The position numbers were made by a program, and so were the translations under genes. A DNA stretch of 14,954 nt, from NCBI GenBank assembly GCA_016256075.1, contig SDVU01000332.1, positions 1 through 14,954 of the forward strand, read 5' to 3'. A model generated the notes under the pieces. The model was not told where the DNA came from. It did no database searches and worked only from the letters and a program-made list of their open reading frames with translations. Source of the DNA: Dictyocoela muelleri (lineage: Eukaryota > Microsporidia). Positions 10,426-14,954 of the stretch are shown here, piece by piece; position 1 is the first letter of the stretch; every line of letters starts with the position of its first letter.

Positions 10426-10493
10426 TTGGAGAACCTTACATCCTATAAGGAGTTATCATAAACTCGTCCTAGGACGAGTTGATGCATACCGTG

Positions 10494-10569
10494 TCTAAAG
10501 AATATTTTTAGCTAAATACTTACAGGTTAGAAATTAATTTTATTGTTAGCATGTAATAATATGTTTCAA
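10494..10569 (+). repeat. 76-bp direct repeat, right copy
   Basis: Starts TCTAAAGAATATTTTTAGCT and ends ATATGTTTCAA; about 85% identical to 265-340 in the same orientation. It begins directly after the terminal ATACCGTG of the MULE. Confidence 0.7.
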
Positions 10570-10644
10570 TATAACTTTTTTAAAAACTTTTTTGAAAAAA
10601 AGGTTGTGCTATATGTAAATTTATTTATAAAGCCATTTTTGAGA

Positions 10645-10691
10645 AAACTAAGAGACACGTGCGGCTCAGAGACCCACTTTTTCGACCACTA
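10645..10691 (-). repeat. hAT-like terminal sequence, solitary
   Basis: The reverse complement begins TAGTGGTCGAAAAAGTGGG and continues TCTCTGAGCCGCACGTGTCT, resembling the common hAT terminus of the type CAGTGGTCGGCAAACTGCGGCTCGC. It would be the right end of an element lying to its left. No matching left end or 8-bp duplication was found, so this is a fragment at best. Confidence 0.4.
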
Positions 10692-10738
10692 ATCTAGTAA
10701 TTATAACCTTTTATTTAATTACCTATATGTGAATTTTT

Positions 10739-11417
10739 GGTTCTACAACGGGTTAGTCAATCATAGATGTCATATCGAGAGAAAAAAAAACGAGAATAAG
10801 AAAGATAAGCGAAATTGTACGCATTTTAATCCTGGAGCCCATTTTAATATACTCATACTTTTATTTTTAAATTAGGAAATTCGCGTTGTTATTCTCTAAT
10901 TTAGAAATAAAAATACGAGTATATGAAAAAAGGCTCCAGTATTATAAAATGCCATACAATTTCGCTTATCTTTATTTATTTTCGTTTTTTCTCTCGATAT
11001 GACTTCTAGGATTGACTAACCCGGGTCTACAGTATACTTTGTTTTTACAAAAAATCAAAAATTATTATAATTTATAGTTATTTTAATTATATTTTTGAAT
11101 TTTTTTGTAAAAACAAAGTATACTGTAGACCCGGGTTAGTCAATCCTAGAAGTCATATCGAGAAGATAAACGACAATATTGAAACATAATCTAAATTTCA
11201 CGTCATTTAATAATCCTGGAGTCTTTTTTAATATACTCGTATTTTTATTTCCAAATTAGGGAATTACAACGAAATTTCCTAATTTAGAAATAAAAGTATG
11301 AGTATATGAAAAAGGCTCCAGGATTATTAAATTACATACAATTTCGCATATCTTTTTTATTTTCGTTTTTTTTTCGCTCGATATGACTTCTAGGATTGAC
11401 TAACCCGTTTGAGAACC
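10739..11417. mobile_element. Triple-palindrome MITE-like element, copy 2
   Basis: A 679-bp element with the same architecture as 9762-10435: ends GGTTCTACAACGGGTTAGT and ACTAACCCGTTTGAGAACC, hairpin 10749-11023, core 11020-11135, hairpin 11132-11407. It is flanked by GAATTTTT at 10731-10738 and GAATTTTA at 11418-11425, an 8-bp duplication with one mismatch. It carries its own variants (CCTAGAAG in the hairpins, GGTCTACAGTATAC in the core), repeated in its inner arms, so it belongs to a different sublineage from copy 1. It is non-coding. Confidence 0.85.
11020..11135. repeat. Palindromic core of copy 2
   Basis: Arms CCCGGGTCTACAGTATACTT and AAGTATACTGTAGACCCGGG match exactly and extend into TGTTTTTAC and GTAAAAACA. 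The spacer is close to that of copy 1. Compared with copy 1, the same change is present in both arms. Confidence 0.88.
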
Positions 11418-11425
11418 GAATTTTA

Positions 11426-12089
11426 TTGTTCTGAATTTATTGTAACTATTTCAGATTTTTGCTTCGACTCAGTTCTTTTCTCTTTTTTTCAACGTTAGCG
11501 ATGATTTTTTATTAGGACTGTACTAGAATTTTTGATAAGAGAGAAAAGGATTCGGTTATTATTAAATAAGAATATTATTATAACGAAAAAAAACTTTTCT
11601 TTTTTTAAAATAACCCGATATAAAGAAGTTTACGTTATTCTTGTTTCTGTATAAAGATGTACGACATGCTTTGAATAATTAAACAGCAACTCTGACGAAT
11701 AGTTTAGACATGGTGGGCAAAGTGCGGCTCCAGTTCCGAATTGCGCTTCTTTTCTTTCAGCGTTCGGTACAAACTGGACCGAAGGTACATTTTATGAAAA
11801 CGATTAGATCTGGACTAAAACAAGTGTCGCTTTTTTAGAAAATAACCCTGATTATTATGAATTAAGTTTTATGATAAAAAAAATAAATTAAATAAAAAAA
11901 TTATATAAATATCATTTTTTAAATACTGCAATCATATACCATTATAATTTCTTTCAAAAACAATATATCATAATATTCATTAAATCTCTCAATGATGTTT
12001 TTAAACTCGTCATTTCTTTAATGTTTCCGTTTATTCTGAACTTTTTGAACTTAATATTAATACTACATTAAAATCTGTATCATTTAGAT
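11426..12089. other. Non-coding spacer with a hAT-like end motif
   Basis: No coding remnant is visible. Around 11709-11731 CATGGTGGGCAAAGTGCGGC resembles a hAT terminus (CAGTGGTGGGCAAACTGCGGC) facing right. It is followed by a stem at about 11731-11778 (CAGTTCCGAATTGCGC against GCGTTCGGTACAAACTG). No partner end was found. The rest is AT-rich. Confidence 0.4.
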
Positions 12090-12123
12090 CAGTGTTTCTC
12101 AACCTTTTTTAGCTTACCGCCCC
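12090..12123 (+). repeat. hAT-like left terminus, solitary
   Basis: CAGTGTTTCTCAACCTTTTT followed by AGCTTACCGCCCC closely resembles the widespread hAT end CAGTGTTTCTCAACC. A second ACCGCCCCC lies about 25 bp inside. No matching right end occurs in the window, so the element is truncated or its other end has decayed. Confidence 0.5.
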
Positions 12124-12382
12124 TTATAGCATAAAAAATTTTCTACCGCCCCCTTAGCAACTAAATTTCTGATTATCATAATATGCAACCTTTTAGTAGA
12201 GTTTTTAGCATGTTAAAGGTTCAGAAAGCTCACTAGTAACACCCTTAGATGTAAGATTTAAATATAATGACGAATTCTCCTAAAGTTACTTTAAAATAAT
12301 AGAGATAGACATTAAGCGATCACATATAAGTCTATTTGAGTTTGATATATCTGATTAAGATTAGTATAATACATTTTTTCCA
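12124..12382. other. Sequence after the hAT-like end, no gene
   Basis: This could be interior of the truncated hAT-like element, but no transposase similarity was recognised on either strand. Confidence 0.4.
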
Positions 12383-12540
12383 ACTAAAAAATGTAAATTT
12401 TCTATTAAAAATAGAAAGATCGTATAAAAAATGTAAAATTAAATAAAAAATGAGAATTTATATAAAAATGTAAAGTTCCCATGAAAAATAACAAGTTCTG
12501 TAAAATTGGAAAATTCTCATTAAAAATATATTGTTTACAC
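12383..12540 (+). repeat. Degenerate tandem array, unit about 19-20 bp
   Basis: About eight imperfect units of the form AT-AAAAATG--AA-TT---: for example ATTAAAAATAGAAAGATCGT, ATAAAAAATGTAAAATTAA, ATAAAAAATGAGAATTTAT and ATGAAAAATAACAAGTTCTG. The unit is low-complexity, so some resemblance may come from base composition, but the spacing is regular. Confidence 0.55.
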
Positions 12541-12581
12541 TTATTTATTAAAAGTTCTTAATTTCTGTAGAGTTTTATATA

Positions 12582-12771
12582 GTTATAGACCTATTTTCGC
12601 GATGTTATGACTATTTGTCCAAGTTATAGGCCCATTTTACCAGTGTTATATACCCCCTTCTAAAGAGTTATAATGGCATTTTCATAGAGTTATATACCCA
12701 ATTTTCCCTGGTTTATATACCTATTTTATTAAAGTTATAGTGTCATTTTCCCAGTGTTGTAGAGACATTTT
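12582..12771 (+). repeat. Degenerate tandem array, unit about 22-23 bp
   Basis: About eight or nine imperfect copies of AGTTATAGACCCATTTT---AGTG, for example AGTTATAGGCCCATTTTACC, AGTTATAATGGCATTTTCAT and AGTTATATACCCAATTTTCC. The array ends at the Merlin insertion and resumes after it (TAGAGTTATAAACAAATTTT near 13880). The same unit occurs inverted at about 14685-14830. Confidence 0.75.
12764..12771. repeat. Merlin target duplication GACATTTT, left copy
   Basis: An exact 8-bp match to 13869-13876 on the other side of the element. The duplicated sequence is part of the 22-bp tandem unit. Confidence 0.88.
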
Positions 12772-13868
12772 GGGGCTTCTTTAGTATGTGGGCCAAGAGT
12801 AAGGTAGCTATATTGCATTGATATTTTTATATGAATTATTGAAATTAAAAACAGATATGGTTAAAAATAGATAAAAATGTATAATAATTAATTAAAATAT
12901 AATTTATAAATATATATATATATATATCTTTAAAGATATTCATTAATTCATGATTGTCTGCTTTCATCAGAAATCATATTTTAAAAGTATATTCCTCCAA
13001 CCAATTATCAATGTTTTTTCTCATGACACCATGCTCTTTACACATAGTACTTTTGAGGTGTGACCAGAAAATTTTGATATTATTAGTATATGTACGCATC
13101 TAAGCTAAGAATTCATTATTATGGTTCACAACCTTATGATTAAGACATAATTTTTCTGCTACACCAGGATATGAAGGATGTCCGTCGGTATGACATTTTG
13201 TAAAAACACCAATTTTTCCTGACAAAGCCTGACTTAAAGTTTCAACTTTTTGATTTTACACACACTTTATATAAAAGTTGGTTTTGGATTCCAAATCAAT
13301 TGCTCCTAAAATCCATATAGTATCTATTTTTCATCATTAATTAATGAGGGATGCTTATTTACATTGTCTAGATAAAACGGTTTCCTCTGCTTTAACCACT
13401 TTCTCCAAACAACCAAGAAAAATAGGTCTTTTTATCCCAATAAAATTTATAACAATATTGTAATTTCTTTTTGATTGATGCTATGGTTGCATCCGATATT
13501 CCGTAAAAACTATTTAATTGCTTGCAATTAGCATTGTTAAGAAGTAGATATATTACATGAACAAATTCTGTTACTGTTAATTTACTATCGGTTATTGATT
13601 TTTTATATCGAAAAGAAGAATTAGAACATCTGTTAATCATTTTTCTATTTCTTCGTGTATAAACAATAAATTTATATTCACAAAAACATTTAATACACTC
13701 TCTTGTAATATTAAAAATGTTATTCTCGATGAAAAAAATCATATAAACTATTTATATTTAATAATATATCATTATTTTAAATCTCATTGGGTACATTTTT
13801 AATTTTTTTTATTTTGCTTTTATTTGATATGTGTGCAATTTTTTTGGCCTATATTCTAAAGAAGTCTC
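12772..13868 (-). mobile_element. Merlin (ISXO2-like) DNA transposon
   Basis: A 1097-bp element with inverted ends GGGGCTTCTTTAGTATGTGG at the left and, in complement, GAGACTTCTTTAGAATATAG at the right. They match at 20 of the first 25 positions and share GGCCAA at the inner end. An exact 8-bp duplication (GACATTTT) flanks it. Both the GG/GA start and the 8-bp duplication are typical of Merlin, and the interior holds a Merlin-type transposase relic on the minus strand. It is inserted in a short-repeat array that is one arm of a larger palindrome. It is full length but inactive. Confidence 0.9.
12974..13742 (-). pseudogene. Decayed Merlin/ISXO2-like transposase
   Basis: About 256 codons. The first 116 are open: a cysteine-bearing start (CIKC...RC), then LTVTEFVHVIYLLLNN and YGISDATIASIKKKL, the helical DNA-binding part of this family. 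One frame change follows WLFGESG (near 13400). After it come VVKAEETVLSRQCK (first catalytic block, with E where the family has D), IDTIWILGAIDLESKTNFYI, KCHTDGHPSYPG (second aspartate present), LNHKVVNHNNEF and YTNNIKIFWSHLK, where the usual third acidic residue after NI is K. It ends at TGA (12974-12976). About six in-frame stops occur after the frame change. The length is near the family norm. It is non-functional, by both the stops and the altered catalytic residues. Confidence 0.88.
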
Positions 13869-13876
13869 GACATTTT
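13869..13876. repeat. Merlin target duplication GACATTTT, right copy
   Basis: This follows the right terminus directly. The tandem unit resumes after it (TTCTAGAGTTATAAACAAA). Confidence 0.88.
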
Positions 13877-14705
13877 TCTAGAGTTATAAACAAATTTTAA
13901 GTATTTACACAAAAAAGCCGCCTAAATATACCTAAAAATTTAAATCTGATAATTTCGGCACTACTCCGCTTAGCATCTATATTTTTTCTTGGGGTAAAAT
14001 TATTTAAAATAACGTAAGAAAAATTTCAGTATAAACTATAATATTTTTTTGGTTTTAAATAAGTAAAGAGAATTCGCCGGGGGTTTTTCAAAAAAATACA
14101 ATATCTTAATTTAGAAAAAATATTTAGCTCTAACTTTCCATACACACCACTTCGAAAAATATTCTCTCAAGTACCAAATATGGTGATAGTAAAAAAATAT
14201 AATCTTCTTATATGATCTTATATACATAATTACGAAATATTTTTATACTATAAGCCGTCTCTACAAGTTGATTATATAAAAAAAATCGAAAATATGTATA
14301 TAGACAATATACTCGAATTTTATATTGCTCTGTCGTTACTATATTGGTACTTTATGTTTTTTTCTAGAAGTTTTTTTCTCTGGAAAGTAAAGATCGGATA
14401 TTTTTTTAAACTAATATAATGCATAAAATTTTATAAAAAATCTCACAGCGAGTTCTAGTGCTAAGGTCGCTACAAGTTTGCGTCAACTAGCCTCTGGAGA
14501 GTTCTCGTGCTACCTATTTAAAACCGAAAAAGTATTATAGTTTATATTGAAATTTTTCTCACGTATATTATAAATAATTTTTCCCTTAAGAAAGAATATA
14601 TATACTAAACGGAGTAGCGCCGAAAAATTTTAGATTTTGGTTTTAATGTATAATTAGGCGTAACTTTTCGTGTAAATAATTAAAATTTGTCTATAGCTCT
14701 TGAAA
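13877..14705. repeat. Large imperfect palindrome, arms about 390-440 bp
   Basis: The left arm from 13877 matches the complement of the right arm down from about 14705 in block order: ATTTACAC; GGCACTACTCCG; TTATTTAAAATAACGT-AGAAA; AATTTCAGTATAAACTATAAT; GGTTTTAAATA; then ACTTTCCA; AGTACCAA; CTTATATACATA. The right arm has an extra segment of about 60 bp (GAGTTCTAGTGC and GAGTTCTCGTGC repeats near 14450-14510). The centre is near 14265. Identity is about 70-80% in the outer 200 bp and lower inside. No coding potential is seen. It could be a foldback-type element or an inverted duplication. Confidence 0.75.
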
Positions 14706-14830
14706 AATTGATAAATCTAGAAAAATTGCCTCTTAAAATCAGAAAATGAGACTAACTCTAAAAACGGGTCTATAACTCGTAAAATAGATCGATACCTTTA
14801 AAATTTGGGTACTCTATATCCATAGGAACC
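14685..14830 (-). repeat. Inverted copy of the 22-23 bp degenerate array
   Basis: On the minus strand the units read GAGTTATAGACCCGTTTTTA, GAGTTAGTCTCATTTTCTG, AAGAGGCAATTTTTCTAG and AAGAGCTATAGACAAATTTT, the same family as 12582-12771. Its position mirrors that array across the palindrome centre. Confidence 0.65.
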
Positions 14831-14954
14831 CGGTGTAGCCTCAATAAATAAGCATGAATTTTTTCTAAAAATGTAAAATTTGAACTTAACTCGACGAATT
14901 ATGAGGAGAGTGTATTTTAAGTTTTTATAAGATAATTTTTATTTCTAAATTTGG
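14831..14954. other. AT-rich end of window, nothing recognised
   Basis: There is no coding signal. One CTAAAAATGTAAAATTTGAAC stretch near 14865 resembles a single unit of the 19-20 bp array at 12383-12540. Confidence 0.4.

Larger units (their letters stand above)
9762..10435. mobile_element. Triple-palindrome MITE-like element, copy 1
   Basis: A 674-bp non-coding element ending GGTTCTCCAACGGGTTAGT at the left and its complement at the right, with an exact 8-bp target duplication. It has three modules: a hairpin of about 272 bp (9772-10043), a 116-bp palindromic core (10040-10155) and a second hairpin of about 274 bp (10152-10425). Modules share the junction CCCGGG. The whole element is also palindromic around the core. 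The GG ends and 8-bp duplication suggest movement by a Merlin-type transposase, but the termini do not match those of the Merlin element at 12772-13868 beyond the first bases. No protein is encoded. Confidence 0.85.
343..10493 (+). mobile_element. Mutator-like DNA transposon (MULE) with nested insertions
   Basis: The ends are long inverted repeats starting CACGGTAT: about 104 bp at 343-446 and about 125 bp on the right, split into 9687-9761 and 10444-10493. A decayed MULE transposase lies about 50 bp inside the left repeat, matching the family's usual layout of long terminal repeats enclosing one transposase. The 10.15-kb span contains a pogo element (3345-8994) that itself holds a gypsy element, and a palindromic MITE (9762-10435). 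Subtracting these with their target duplications leaves about 3.8 kb, a plausible MULE length. No 9-bp target duplication is evident; a 76-bp direct repeat flanks the element instead. Polinton-type identity was considered because of the long repeats, but no such genes are visible and the transposase is of MULE type. Confidence 0.68.
9687..10493 (-). repeat. MULE right terminal inverted repeat, interrupted
   Basis: The repeat occupies 9687-9761 and 10444-10493; the gap is the palindromic element 9762-10435 plus one copy of its 8-bp duplication. The duplicated TTACATCC lies inside the repeat, where its complement GGATGTAA lines up with GGATTTAA of the left end, confirming that the repeat was whole before the insertion. 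A TA run at about 9732-9752 lengthens this copy relative to the left. The outermost 40 bases form a hairpin-capable palindrome around CCTAGG. Confidence 0.75.

Noticed and set aside
343-10493. Polinton/Maverick identity for the long-inverted-repeat element
   Set aside because: No polymerase, integrase, protease or capsid gene belonging to it is visible. The termini start CACGG, and the only own gene is a MULE transposase.
343-10493. CRISPR-like repeats (GACGAGTTGATGC copies)
   Set aside because: Only a few copies, in both orientations, confined to transposon ends, with no regular spacers; the window is eukaryotic in character.
9772-11407. Telomere-like GGGTTAG motifs
   Set aside because: They occur once per hairpin end as part of an inverted repeat, not as tandem telomeric repeats.
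2743-12928. TA dinucleotide runs near 2743, 9732 and 12909
   Set aside because: These are simple microsatellites expected in AT-rich DNA; the 9732 run only lengthens one MULE inverted repeat.

Overview
This is a very AT-rich eukaryotic window, about one quarter G+C by eye. I see no intact host gene, no rRNA and no tRNA. It is a graveyard of nested transposable elements: a Mutator-like element (MULE), a pogo/Tigger-type Tc1-mariner element, a small Ty3/gypsy-type LTR retrotransposon, a Merlin (ISXO2-like) element, two copies of an unusual palindromic MITE-like repeat, and a few hAT-like ends. This mixture, the small element sizes and the base composition suggest a repeat-rich microsporidian genome, for example a Nosema/Hamiltosporidium-type parasite. 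That assignment is inference (about 50%); no host gene is present to anchor it.

Layout, positions 1-10569. A MULE runs from about 343 to 10493. Its long terminal inverted repeats (about 104 bp on the left; about 125 bp on the right, itself interrupted) contain palindromic subterminal motifs. A decayed MULE transposase lies just inside the left end (about 501-1681, + strand). A pogo-type element (3345-8994, TA target duplication) sits inside the MULE. A gypsy element (4656-8292, minus strand, 200-bp LTRs, TTGAT target duplication) sits inside the pogo transposase, next to its FDN motif. A 674-bp palindromic element (9762-10435, 8-bp target duplication TTACATCC) sits inside the right MULE repeat. 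Subtracting the insertions leaves a MULE of about 3.8 kb and a pogo element of about 2.0 kb. The MULE is bounded on both sides by a 76-bp direct repeat (265-340 and 10494-10569).

Layout, positions 10570-14954. A second copy of the palindromic element lies at 10739-11417. Each copy is hairpin, palindromic core, hairpin. Solitary hAT-like ends follow at about 10645-10691, 11709 and 12090. From 12383 to the window end there are short degenerate tandem arrays (units of about 19-23 bp) and a large imperfect palindrome centred near 14265. A 1097-bp Merlin element (12772-13868) with 20/25-matching inverted ends and a perfect 8-bp duplication GACATTTT is inserted in the left arm. It carries a decayed minus-strand transposase.

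Nothing here looks able to make a functional protein. The interest lies in the insertion order readable from target duplications, the arm-matched variation in the triple-palindrome elements, the 76-bp direct repeats abutting the MULE, and the giant palindrome built from short repeats.
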